Part shown: positions 40,775-49,650 of the stretch, one piece after another | Numbering within the stretch: the first letter of the stretch is position 1 | How the letters are laid out: each line of letters opens with the position of its first letter | Assembly (NCBI GenBank): GCA_049487715.1 | Contig: CP150583.1 | Location: 124,001 to 188,000, forward strand | From: Pycnococcus provasolii | Lineage: Eukaryota > Chlorophyta > Pseudoscourfieldiophyceae > Pseudoscourfieldiales | Length of the DNA stretch: 64,000 nt | Reading direction: 5' to 3' | Notes under the pieces: generated by a model | Seen by the model: the letters and a program-made list of their open reading frames with translations, nothing else | The model's database searches: none | What the model was told of the DNA's origin: nothing | Position numbers and translations under genes: made by a program

Positions 40775-41600
40775 TCACTTGTTGAGCGCGCCGAAGATGG
40801 CAGTCTTCACCTTGTCGAACGGGTTGTCCGCCTTGATGTTCACGAGCGCGCCCTGCTTCTTATAGTAATCGATGACGGGTGCCGTCTGGCTGTGGAAGGT
40901 GCTAAGTCGCGCCTTGAGCGTGTCTGCGTTGTCGTCTTTCCTTCGAATGAGCGGCTCGCCAGTCACGTCGTCCGTCATCGTGACCTTGGGTGGCGCAAAC
41001 TTCTCGTGGTACGAGCGTCCTGAGGCTGGGTGTACGAGCCGTCCGGTGACACGTTCGACGAGCAGGCTGTCTGGCACTTCGAAGTTGAGCACCTTGTCGA
41101 TGGCGACACCCTTGGAGGCGAGCATCTGGTCGAGTGCCTGTGCCTGCGTGACGTTTCGCGGGAAGCCGTCGAGGATGAAACCGTTTCGGCACTCGGGTTT
41201 TTTGGTCGCTTCCTCGATGATGCCAATGACAATGTCATCGGTAACGAGCGCCCCGCTTTCCATCGCCGCCTTGGCGCGGAGTCCGTTGGGCGTTCCTGCG
41301 CCAACAGCGGCGCGCAGCATGTCACCCGTCGCGAGGTGGCAGAGGCAGAAGTCGCGCTTCAACGCTGGCGACTGCGTACCCTTTCCGCATCCTAAAAGAA
41401 AAATGAACGAAAACAGTATGGGGTGAGTGATATCGATATCATATAACAGTAGCAAGTAAAATGTAAATACTGAATAACGTACCAGGCGGTCCGAGAAGCA
41501 CAACACGTCGTTCCGGTTTGGTCGCGCACTCGAGGCGACGCTGCAGCTCGCCGACCAGCAAGCCGTACGGGACGTCCGTGAGGTCCAACGTCGACGGCAT
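40775..41600 (-). CDS. ADK: adenylate kinase (two exons)
   Basis: Exon 1 is 41600-41483 and exon 2 is 41391-40775, giving 244 residues. The enzyme converts AMP + ATP to 2 ADP. Splicing rebuilds the P-loop GPPGCGKGTQ across the junction (a split Gly codon). Other features are [13 protein letters not shown], the AMP-binding segment, [13 protein letters not shown], the LID ([13 protein letters not shown]...[14 protein letters not shown]) and a long LID as in the long-form enzymes. The N-terminus ([34 protein letters not shown]) matches plant cytosolic or mitochondrial ADK-A-type proteins, with no clear plastid peptide. The intron of 91 nt starts GTACGT and ends TTTTAG. The gene model is secure. 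Confidence 0.95.
41392..41482 (-). other. adenylate kinase intron (91 nt)
   Basis: GTACGTTATT...TTCTTTTAG on the minus strand. It is AT-rich compared with its exons and interrupts the P-loop Gly codon in phase 1. Confidence 0.93.
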
Positions 41601-41708
41601 GATTCGCAGCAAGACGGAGCAAGTAGACTATGGTCACTACCCTAGGGTTGTTTGGGGAGAGATTACCGGGCAAGAGATCCAAAAGGGAGGAGAACCAAAA
41701 CACCCGAA

Positions 41709-41757
41709 CAGTAACCCTAACCCTAACCCGAACCCGAACCCAAAACCCAAAACCCGA
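41709..41757. repeat. degenerate telomere-like tract
   Basis: Starts as (CCCTAA) and decays into CCCGAA and CCCAAAA units, suggesting an old interstitial telomere-type tract. Confidence 0.75.
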
Positions 41758-42271
41758 ACTTCGTTGTCCTGGTGGGCTGTTCTTGCCTCTTGTTCTTGCT
41801 GCTTGTTCTTGCTGCTTGTTCTTGCCTCTTGCTCTTGTTCTCGCAGTGTTCTTGCAAGGTGCTTGCAAGGCTTCATCCCTCATCAGGTGCAATCAGTTTC
41901 TTGCCGGCAGGAAGGGCGAAACTCACGGCACCCCTGCCCACCTAGGTGGGGGTCCCGTTCCCAAACCATTCGCCTATGGTTACACTCTACAGCTCTATCG
42001 TACAGTCGGCCTATGTAACCCTAACTCGCAATCATGCCTCGCAACCACTCGCATAATAACCCAGTGGTGGTACGGTTACCATCCCCAGTTAATCGGAGCG
42101 ATGGCGAGCACGTCGCCATCACGGCCGAGCTTTTGGACACTTGCATTTTCATCAGTAGTAAAAAGTACCCTACCCGGTACTGGGCGTCGTGAAGTGGGAA
42201 CTCGGGAGGAGTGAGTGAGCCTGAGGAGTTCAATCAAAGCCAGCCAGCCGGTCCGTGGGTGCTGGCCTTCT

Positions 42272-42340
42272 AGCTGGCTGGAGTGGCTGGAGTGGCTGGA
42301 GTGGGTGGAGTGGGTGGAGTGGCTGGAGTGGGTGGGCCGG
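42272..42340. repeat. 10-bp minisatellite GGCTGGAGTG, about 7 units
   Basis: Alternating GGCTGGAGTG and GGTGGAGTGG variants. It could be read as a (GWS)n peptide, but it lies upstream of the likely start codon. Confidence 0.8.
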
Positions 42341-42380
42341 CCCCCCCCAACGTGCCCTCGGTGCCCTTCCTAGTTCCTAC

Positions 42381-43607
42381 ATGGACGTACTATACGCCTT
42401 GGGAACGAACGTTCCTCAAGAGCGTCCAGTGATACATTCTAACCTTAAGAGAGTAAGAGAACGAACATTTGGAGAAATGGCGTCCCCTCCAGCTTCCGCA
42501 GACGGTATGCAGCGAACCGCCGTCTTGCCATCAACGCCGCCCATTGGACTCGGAGAATCATTCGCAGGAGGGCCGCACGCAACCGTCAAGCCCATGGTTG
42601 GCATCGGGGCTGCAAAAACACCACCGCCGCCTCTGCAAACCTCAACAACAAGTCCGACACGGAAGCCTTACGTTCCCGCGCCGCTGCCGTCGAACGTTAG
42701 CCCGACGCGAACACGACGAGACTCCGCGCGTGACGACGTACACAGGTCTGCAGACCACGCCATGGCGGCTTCTGCGGCGGCATACCAGGCGGCGCTTCCC
42801 GACCTCTTCCGACGAAGTGGCGGGCTCGAGGGACTCAGGCCGCACGCACCCGCGCCGATGGCTGCGGGTGTGGGCGCCAAATCACAAAAGGAAACTGGGT
42901 TCTACGAGGTGTTCCCAAGGAGCGGCGGAGGTGAGACGCGAAAACCTCGCCTTCTCACAAGGCTCGAGACGCTGCTGCAAGAACGTCTGCGCGTCAGCGA
43001 AAAGCTCGCCAGCCCCGCGAACCGCTCGGGTGGCGACCAGTACACGGGAGGAAACCGAGGCGCGGCGAACATGAGGCTGGACGCACACAGACACGTGCTC
43101 GAGGCGTTCATCCAGAGCTTCACGACGTATCGGCCGCTTCTGATGAAGGTGAAGGGTGAGTACGACCGTGCGCTCGATGCCGCACTTCGGTCTGAGCACG
43201 AGAACATTCACATGCGCGCGGAGCTCGCAGCACTCGAGCAGCGCGCCGCCCGAAAGGTGGAAGAGGCGCGTGCGGACGCGGCGAGCGCCGCGGCGGAGCA
43301 GCGTGCGGAGCTGCACGCGCGACTCATGGAGGCGCAGGAGCGTGCAGCATCGTTGGAGGCGCGTGCGGTGGAGGCTGAGAGCCGCGCGCTGCGTGCGGAG
43401 ACGCACATAGAGGAGCTGTCCGTTGAGGTGAACGACTACCGCGAGCGTTGCGAGGAGATGAAGCGCACGATGCTCGAGGAGAGCACTTGGGCTGAGAAGG
43501 CGATCGCGGAGACGGTGTCTGGCGTGACGATGGGCCCAGTGGACTCGAGCGTGCTCACGAAAGCGTCGAGCGGCGCAAACGGCGGCGCCGGGGACGAGGA
43601 GGCTTGA
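42381..43607 (+). CDS. coiled-coil protein with TSNAXIP1 N-terminal-type domain
   Basis: 408 residues from the ATG at 42381 (MDVLYALG); another ATG at 42477 would also keep the domain. After a disordered, Pro-rich N-terminal half comes the motif MRLDAHRHVLEAFIQSFTTYRPLLMKVKGEYDRAL, matching the 'translin-associated factor X-interacting protein 1 N-terminal' domain, and then an uninterrupted Ala/Glu/Arg coiled coil to the C-terminus (EHENIHMRAELAALEQRAAR...). Proteins with this domain are common in flagellated organisms and testis, and a ciliary or cytoskeletal role is inferred. The C-terminal 40 residues are disordered. Confidence 0.65.
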   Translation: MDVLYALGTNVPQERPVIHSNLKRVRERTFGEMASPPASADGMQRTAVLPSTPPIGLGESFAGGPHATVKPMVGIGAAKTPPPPLQTSTTSPTRKPYVPAPLPSNVSPTRTRRDSARDDVHRSADHAMAASAAAYQAALPDLFRRSGGLEGLRPHAPAPMAAGVGAKSQKETGFYEVFPRSGGGETRKPRLLTRLETLLQERLRVSEKLASPANRSGGDQYTGGNRGAANMRLDAHRHVLEAFIQSFTTYRPLLMKVKGEYDRALDAALRSEHENIHMRAELAALEQRAARKVEEARADAASAAAEQRAELHARLMEAQERAASLEARAVEAESRALRAETHIEELSVEVNDYRERCEEMKRTMLEESTWAEKAIAETVSGVTMGPVDSSVLTKASSGANGGAGDEEA

Positions 43608-44105
43608 AGTCAAGCAGTCTCTGACGAGACACATCCCGCCATCGATGCTGTCACGTGAACTACTACCTTTGACAACAAGACAACTCAACGTTGTCCCATG
43701 CACATAATATGTGCATGCTACTAGTATGCAGTGCGATGCCATATGCATGCACACTTGCACAGTACATACACGAAAGCAACAGTTGGTTTTCCCGCGCTTG
43801 CATGCATGCATGCATGCTTGCACTCACTGGAAGGATTCCACAGCTGCAACTGGCAACTGGATGGATTGCTCGACCTTCCCTTCCCACTCCTCCAGGGCTC
43901 CAGCTGTCCCGTTTGGTCCCGTCGTGTTCGAAGACACCCTCCCCTCCCCTCCCCCCGTGTTCTTTCAGCCAGCCAGCTGTCATTTCCTCCTTTCAAACCT
44001 ACCCGGTATTCCTTAGTGAGAGTCTGCTTTTATTTTTATTTTTGCTTTTGTTTTTGTTTTTGCTTTTGTTTACGCGCGTCTGTCTGTTTCTAGATATAGA
44101 TAGAT
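43608..44105. other. intergenic region
   Basis: No gene is seen. It contains a CATGCATGCATGCATGC alternating run near 43800 and a pyrimidine-rich TTTTTATTTTTGCTTTTG stretch at 44030-44070 before the next ATG. Confidence 0.5.
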
Positions 44106-44978
44106 ATGCGTCGACTCAGCGCTTCTGGTGTGAGCCACTCCAACTTGCCCTTGCCGGGTGCCTTGGGGAGTGCGGTGGCGGGTAGTCCCGTGCGTCGGAG
44201 CTTCGCGCCTGCTGGTGCGGGTGGCGCCGCTGAGCCTGTGCACTCGCCGCACCTGCCTCACCAAGCTTTCGCACACGCGGCCAACACGTACGCCGCAGAG
44301 ACGACCGCGCCCGCGCACTTTGAGACGGTGGAGGAGTACTTGACCAGGTTGCGCCTGCTCGCGTCCATCGCAGTCGCGACATCGGAGTGCGTTTCGACCG
44401 TCATGGAGGCTACGCGAGAACGCAAGCCGTACCCTAGCCCCACTGACCTCGTCAACAGCTTTACGCGTGGGATCGAAGTGGTGAGAAGCTACGAAAGCAG
44501 TCGACAGATGTTCTTGCGCGGTGTCATGGCTGTGCAGACGGCGCTCAATACAACGACTACGCAACATCAGCAGCAGGTTGGCACCACGCCACCCACAGAT
44601 GGTGTTTACCAGTCGCCGCTCGGAGTGCCGGTGACCGCACCGCCGCCGCCGCCGCCGCCGCCGTCCGGTTCGTTCCGGCGCCGCAAACGCGCGGAGGCGG
44701 CCGCCACCGTCGAGGCGGCCGTCGAAACGTTGGTGCAGCCGATAGCGGCGTCGCCTCCGTTCACGCCTGCCCCTTGTACGTATCCGTCGGTGGCAGCGGT
44801 CGAGACGCCGCCTGTCGCGCCTGAGCGTACGTTCGCTCAACCTTTACTTTCGCTCGACGCGGCTGCCGTGACTCCTGGCAGCAAGCACAGCGACGGCGTT
44901 CGTCGCAGTGTGACACCGAAGGAGACGAAGGGCCGTCCTGCGAAGGGCGCGAGGTACGAGACTCTCGCGGAGGACTAG
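44106..44978 (+). CDS. hypothetical protein with helical core and poly-proline stretch
   Basis: 290 residues. A helical region at about 70-150 (FETVEEYLTRLRLLASIAVA...LVNSFTRGIEVVRSYESSRQMFLRGVMAVQTAL) looks ordered. The rest is disordered, with PPPPPPPPS, a basic RRRKR patch and a Lys/Arg-rich tail. No family is recognised. It lies downstream of the TSNAXIP1-like gene on the same strand, with a 498-bp gap. The amino-acid composition resembles that neighbour, but no shared domain is seen. Confidence 0.55.
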   Translation: MRRLSASGVSHSNLPLPGALGSAVAGSPVRRSFAPAGAGGAAEPVHSPHLPHQAFAHAANTYAAETTAPAHFETVEEYLTRLRLLASIAVATSECVSTVMEATRERKPYPSPTDLVNSFTRGIEVVRSYESSRQMFLRGVMAVQTALNTTTTQHQQQVGTTPPTDGVYQSPLGVPVTAPPPPPPPPSGSFRRRKRAEAAATVEAAVETLVQPIAASPPFTPAPCTYPSVAAVETPPVAPERTFAQPLLSLDAAAVTPGSKHSDGVRRSVTPKETKGRPAKGARYETLAED

Positions 44979-46169
44979 CGGCTGCGACTCGGGACAAGAC
45001 AAGGCAAAGCAGGACAACTCACGATGGGCTGATGGCTGATGGTGTGCGCGCGCGCGTTCGTTCGTGCGTTGGGAGAGGAATAAGCCGAACAAGAGGCCGT
45101 GGTGGGCGCGAAAGGTGTTACGAAGAAATTTTACATAAAGGTTATACAGTACAGTACAGTATGATACCACTCATTATGAGAGTGCAAAGCACTAAAAGGT
45201 ACCGTGTGTGCGTGTGCCTTTGAGGCTGTGCGTGCGCACCTTAATCCACGCACGCCTTGCGAGATGTGAGTATGGAAGGAGGGTTGCGCAGTGCGCACTA
45301 TACATGGTACATGGTACGAAACTGTCGTGGTGAGACGTGGTAAAAACACGAAAAAAGGACAATTGCACAGTGCACAGCAGGCAGCCAGGTCTGCACTCCT
45401 CCACCATGCATGAACAGATGAACATGGGTTGCACATGCACATGCACAGTGCACGAATATTCGCACAGTCTCACATGAACATCGCCGATCCGTCCACTACT
45501 TCCCCACAGTCCACACAACTCTCCCACCACCCACACGACACACGTGTGTGGTATGAACTATGAAGTAAGATCCCGTCACCATCTCTAGGGTACTCATACG
45601 AAGCCTAGGGCAAGAAAGCATCCTGGGCATCCCAGAAGGCCACAAAGGATGCTTGCGGAGGAGACCTGCCGAGGAGGGTGGTGGGATGTACACCTTTTTA
45701 AGAAGGGAGCCGCCTATCGTCGCCTGTCGCCTGTCCCATGAATGACGTCGTCCTTAAGAAAGTTCCCTTCTCCCGACAGCCCGATTCCAGAACAGTAATA
45801 ATCAGAGATGCATACCAGAGGCTAATCATTTTAATAAAATGCAGACGAATACTAAAAAGCAGAAAGAGGACTCCATTTAGGTACTGTAGACGTCTGGTTG
45901 GAAGTTGGAATGGAATGGAAGGGAAGGGAATGCAATGAATGGAATTGGGGTTACGCCGTTGGATGGAATGGACTAGTTATTCCGCCTCCCCTTCCGAAAG
46001 AGGAGAGTTGGCCGCGCTTAAGCCTAAGCCTCCCTTGCATCCCGATCTTGCGCGGGCCATTCATTCATTCTCGTCACCCGCCTGATCTTGCGTTGCCCTC
46101 TTTTAAGAGCGTTGTGCTCATTTCACTTAAGGTTAAGGTTCAGGTTTCGTTCAAAGAGTTTTATTCTGT
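44979..46169. other. gene-free intergenic region
   Basis: No gene. It contains CAGTGCACA and TACAGTACAGTACAGTATG runs (about 45145-45162 and elsewhere), GGTACATGGTAC near 45305, and a GGAATGGAATGGAAGGG microsatellite at about 45906-45930. Confidence 0.45.
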
Positions 46170-47564
46170 ATGCCGGCCGGACCATTCGCGTCGCCCGCCG
46201 GCGTCGGACGCGCCGAGCCCGAGTGGGCCGCGCTCAACAAAGTCACAGCCACGATCGGCGCGGACGACATCAACGCGAGTGGGAACGCCGCGGAGGGACC
46301 CCTCGACCTCGGGGCCGATGTCAACGGCGGCGACCTCAGCACCGCACCGCAGGAAGTTGACCTGCTCATCGTTGGCGCAGGACTATCAGGCGCGGTGATC
46401 GCTGAGAGGTGTAGCAAAGAACTTGGCATGACGTCGCTCATCGTCGACAAACGCGACCACATCGGAGGAAACTGCTACGACTATCTAGATAGCCACGGCA
46501 TACGATGCAGCAAGTACGGGGCGCACCTGTTCCACACGCAGTACGAGCGCGTGTGGGAGTACGTGAAGCAGTTCAGCGAGTGGGTGCCGTTCGATCACCG
46601 CGTGCGAGGACTTGTGCCAGACAAGGACGGCACGAAGCGCCTCGTGCCCATCCCGCCGACGCAGGCGACGGTCAACGAGCTGTTCTCCGAAAACATCGAC
46701 AGCGAGGAGAAAATGCAGGCGTGGTACGACGCACAACGGATCAAGCCGCCGACCGGAGAACCTCAAAACGGCGAGGAGGCGGCACTCAGCCGCGTCGGGC
46801 CGCTTCTGTACGACCGCGTGTTCAAGCACTACACGAAGAAGCAGTGGGACAAGTACCCCGAGGAGCTTGACGCCTCCGTGCTGCTGCGCCTGCCCTGCCG
46901 CACGACCACCGACGACCGCTACTTCGGCGACCCGTGGCAGGCGCTACCCCTTCGCGGGTACACGCGCATCTTCGAGAACATGCTGCTAAACGATCCGAAC
47001 GTGGCCATCCGCCTCAACGTGGACTTTTTCGACGCGCGCGAGAAAGGACTCCTGCCGAAGTACAAGCTTCTCGTGTACACCGGTCAGATTGACACCTACT
47101 ACGCAGCCATGGGAATGCCAAAGCTCGAGTACCGCAGTCTGCGCTTCGAGGAGGAGTACGTGGAGGAGCCGGAGGGCGGCTTCTTCCAGGAGGCGATGGT
47201 GGTGAACCACCCATGGCACGACGTGCCATTCACGCGAATCGTCGAGTATAAGCACATGCCGATCCAGCCGACGGCGGTGCGCGACGGCAAGGTGAAGGGA
47301 ACTTTGATCGCTCGCGAGTACAGCAGCGCGGAGGGTGAGCCTTACTATCCCGTCCCGAACCCGAGCAACCGTGCGTTGTACGAGCGCTACGCGGAGCTCG
47401 CGGCGAAGGAGGAGGGCGTGGCCTTCGTCGGCCGGCTGGCTAGTTACAAGTACTTCAACATGGACCAGGCCATCTTGAACGCGCTCGAGATGTTCGACAA
47501 TCTCAAGGAGACGGGTAAGCTTGAGCCCAAGCGCAGCTTTGGGCCAGGCGACGGCCCCAAGTGA
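46170..47564 (+). CDS. glf: UDP-galactopyranose mutase
   Basis: 464 residues. This flavoenzyme interconverts UDP-galactopyranose and UDP-galactofuranose. Seen: the FAD-binding Rossmann motif VDLLIVGAGLSGAVIAERC (about 63-80), DKRDHIGGNCYD, the substrate-region KYGAHLFHTQYERVWEYV, the LPIPPTQ-like LVPIPPTQATVNELF, YTKKQWDKYPEELDASVLLRLP with the conserved KQW, and YFGDPWQALPLRGYTRIFENML. The C-terminal FVGRLASYKYFNMDQAILNALEM is the typical FAD-contact end. The roughly 60-residue N-terminal extension is disordered and without an obvious transit peptide. It implies galactofuranose in surface glycans or cell wall. The closest relatives are bacterial-style and algal UGMs; I cannot infer transfer from composition, which matches its neighbours. 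Confidence 0.93.
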   Translation: MPAGPFASPAGVGRAEPEWAALNKVTATIGADDINASGNAAEGPLDLGADVNGGDLSTAPQEVDLLIVGAGLSGAVIAERCSKELGMTSLIVDKRDHIGGNCYDYLDSHGIRCSKYGAHLFHTQYERVWEYVKQFSEWVPFDHRVRGLVPDKDGTKRLVPIPPTQATVNELFSENIDSEEKMQAWYDAQRIKPPTGEPQNGEEAALSRVGPLLYDRVFKHYTKKQWDKYPEELDASVLLRLPCRTTTDDRYFGDPWQALPLRGYTRIFENMLLNDPNVAIRLNVDFFDAREKGLLPKYKLLVYTGQIDTYYAAMGMPKLEYRSLRFEEEYVEEPEGGFFQEAMVVNHPWHDVPFTRIVEYKHMPIQPTAVRDGKVKGTLIAREYSSAEGEPYYPVPNPSNRALYERYAELAAKEEGVAFVGRLASYKYFNMDQAILNALEMFDNLKETGKLEPKRSFGPGDGPK

Positions 47565-47699
47565 TATCCTCGTTGACACAGTGGCTACACCGTAACTACT
47601 TGTAACAACTTTGAACGTTGATTTGAAAAATTCAAAATGGACGATAATTCAATGTTGAGTTTACTGGTTGAATCAATATACTACATACTGATAAAATAT

Positions 47700-49364
47700 T
47701 CAACGGAGGTGAATGCGTCGCCAGCCCGTGCCCGTGCGGAGCGACGATGTAAGCGGCGCGATGACCTCGTACCACCTCATTTCTCGCTTTACCAACTCGT
47801 TCTCTTCTTCCTTGTTAGCGTCCCGCTCAGCCTTCATGTGCGCGCGCCCTCCAGGTCTCGCCTGAGCGCGCTGCGCCGCATGTGCAGCAGCACGCGCGGA
47901 CACAACGTTGCGCCAATATCGATCAACACACGTCGCAACGACGCACACATCCACCGAAGCATACAGAATCTGCTCGTTTGTGAGAGGGCGTTGAGACCAA
48001 TCGGAGCACTGTTCGCTCTTATCAACAGTGATACCAAGCGCCGTCTTCATAAGGCTGGCTAACCCACGCGACTGCGATCCGGTGATGCGCCCTGCAGCGC
48101 GCAGAAACGTACTGACCTCGAGTGTACGTGCGCGGGTAAGCAACGGCGCTTCAGCACATAGCGGTGCAACACCACGCGTGTGCCGCGACTCGGGCCATTT
48201 TCGTAGTGCCATAAGGCTTGGGACGCGCGTCGCATATCCTGCCGTGAGTCGTATGAAGTCGTAGTGAAGGCCGTGACCACAGAGCACGAGGCGATTTGTC
48301 GTAGCAAGCGTTATCGTAGCCTCGTCTCCGTCGCTATGCGGCTGGATCGAAGCGAGCAGAAGGTGAGAAAGCAGACGATCCACCGACTCTGCCGCGACAT
48401 TGTTGGCCATGTCAACGTTCTCAGGCTGGTCGTGCTGTACCACCGGTCCGCCGACGACGTGGCGAGGTGGCAGCAGCGACAGCATATCAATAATGTACAC
48501 GCGATCTCGCGTCGCTAGCTGGAGGAGCGCCACTTCGTTCCAGTCCGTGGACCGAATGCGCGCTTTCCGCCCCTTTTTCGTTTTCCTCTTACCACCCTTT
48601 TTCACGCGTGCTGAGGACGTCACGTTTGATACGGCCAACCCTCGCGCTGCACGTCTCTGCACGCGGCGAGCGAGCTTTTCACGCATGCGTCGTGCGCGGT
48701 TTGTCAACCTCTTACCGTTGTTGTCTTGAGTGTGTTCTGCTGGCGAGGAAGCAACCACCGCGTCGTCGTCGTTTTCCTCCTTGACATCCAGCACAGCAGC
48801 CAACTTCTTTTTTATGGAGGCATCTACAGGAGGTGGAGTCACGGTTGGCTCCTCAACGCCATCCTTCATTGCGTCACAGTCGCTGTCTTCGCCTTCGCCG
48901 CTGGCGTCGTCGCCGCTCACTTGCTCTTCACACAACAACGGGTTGACGACGTCACGTTCCATGGCGCCCATGAAATCTGGTTTCCACTCGCAGTCCACGG
49001 CAACGAGCGGCGGTTCGTTCGAGGCTTCACATTTCTCGGAGTATTCCTTGAGGGTTTGCACGAGCTTGTCGACTCCTTGCGGGTCGCTGACAATCGTGAC
49101 GTCAATTTCCCCGAGCGTACGCAGCGGCGCCGACGGCTTGTGTACGATGCGAAAGGACTGTTTGGCAGGGCACTCTGTAGACGCGTTCACGACGCTTCCC
49201 GTGGCAAATGTGACGGGAGGCGGCTGTGCGGACGCTGAGGCGTGGAGGTGCACGAGTCGGCGGCGCACCTGCCCAGGTCGCTGCAAGGCGCAATGCCGCC
49301 TCGGGGGGGCGACGACGCCACACGGCGCCGCGTGCGCCGCCAATCCGAGCGCCGACGCCGGCAT
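47700..49364 (-). CDS. RNase D-like DEDDy 3'-5' exonuclease (WRN/MUT7-type), probably organelle-targeted
   Basis: About 554 residues from the ATG at 49364; an in-frame GTG at 49424 is ignored. The N-terminal 60 residues are Ala/Arg/His-rich with almost no acid (MPASALGLAAHAAPCGVVAP...), like a transit peptide. Exo I motif is VAVDCEWKPD, then an acidic-to-basic insertion of roughly 125 residues (EEQVSGDD...KRKTKKGRKARIRS), WNEVALLQLATRDRVYIIDML, Exo II LVLCGHGLHYDFIRL and Exo III NEQILYASVDVCVVA, the DEDDy catalytic set. The insertion between Exo I and the next beta strand is unusual. Helicase and HRDC domains of full WRN/RNase D are absent. A role in organelle RNA or DNA trimming is inferred. 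Confidence 0.8.
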   Translation of the reverse strand: MPASALGLAAHAAPCGVVAPPRRHCALQRPGQVRRRLVHLHASASAQPPPVTFATGSVVNASTECPAKQSFRIVHKPSAPLRTLGEIDVTIVSDPQGVDKLVQTLKEYSEKCEASNEPPLVAVDCEWKPDFMGAMERDVVNPLLCEEQVSGDDASGEGEDSDCDAMKDGVEEPTVTPPPVDASIKKKLAAVLDVKEENDDDAVVASSPAEHTQDNNGKRLTNRARRMREKLARRVQRRAARGLAVSNVTSSARVKKGGKRKTKKGRKARIRSTDWNEVALLQLATRDRVYIIDMLSLLPPRHVVGGPVVQHDQPENVDMANNVAAESVDRLLSHLLLASIQPHSDGDEATITLATTNRLVLCGHGLHYDFIRLTAGYATRVPSLMALRKWPESRHTRGVAPLCAEAPLLTRARTLEVSTFLRAAGRITGSQSRGLASLMKTALGITVDKSEQCSDWSQRPLTNEQILYASVDVCVVATCVDRYWRNVVSARAAAHAAQRAQARPGGRAHMKAERDANKEEENELVKREMRWYEVIAPLTSSLRTGTGWRRIHLR

Positions 49365-49650
49365 GTTGTTGTCGTATGACGCCCTGGGGAAGGTTGTTGG
49401 ACTTTGGAGGTGGGTGGGCCCCACGGTTCGGATAATCCCGGGATGGAGGAACCCCGAACTTCTGACACTTTCATCTCATCAAATGACAACAGAAATCCCA
49501 ACCCCCAAATCATTCCATCCATGAACGAACGGGGGCCACTTATTTTCAACCAACGTGCGACTTCTTTCTGTCACATGCTCTATATATATAGTTGATAGAT
49601 CACGCTCTCTCCACTCAACCTTTGTCACTTTGTTGGCTTAGACTGCAATC

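Larger units (their letters stand above)
41601..42380. other. intergenic region with telomere-like and 10-bp repeats
   Basis: Includes a degenerate (CCCTAA)n/(CCCGAA)n tract (41709-41757), TTGTTCTTGC repeats (41785-41845), a CCCACCTAGGTGGG palindrome at about 41938 and a 10-bp minisatellite at 42272-42340. It separates the divergent adenylate kinase and TSNAXIP1-like genes. Confidence 0.5.
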
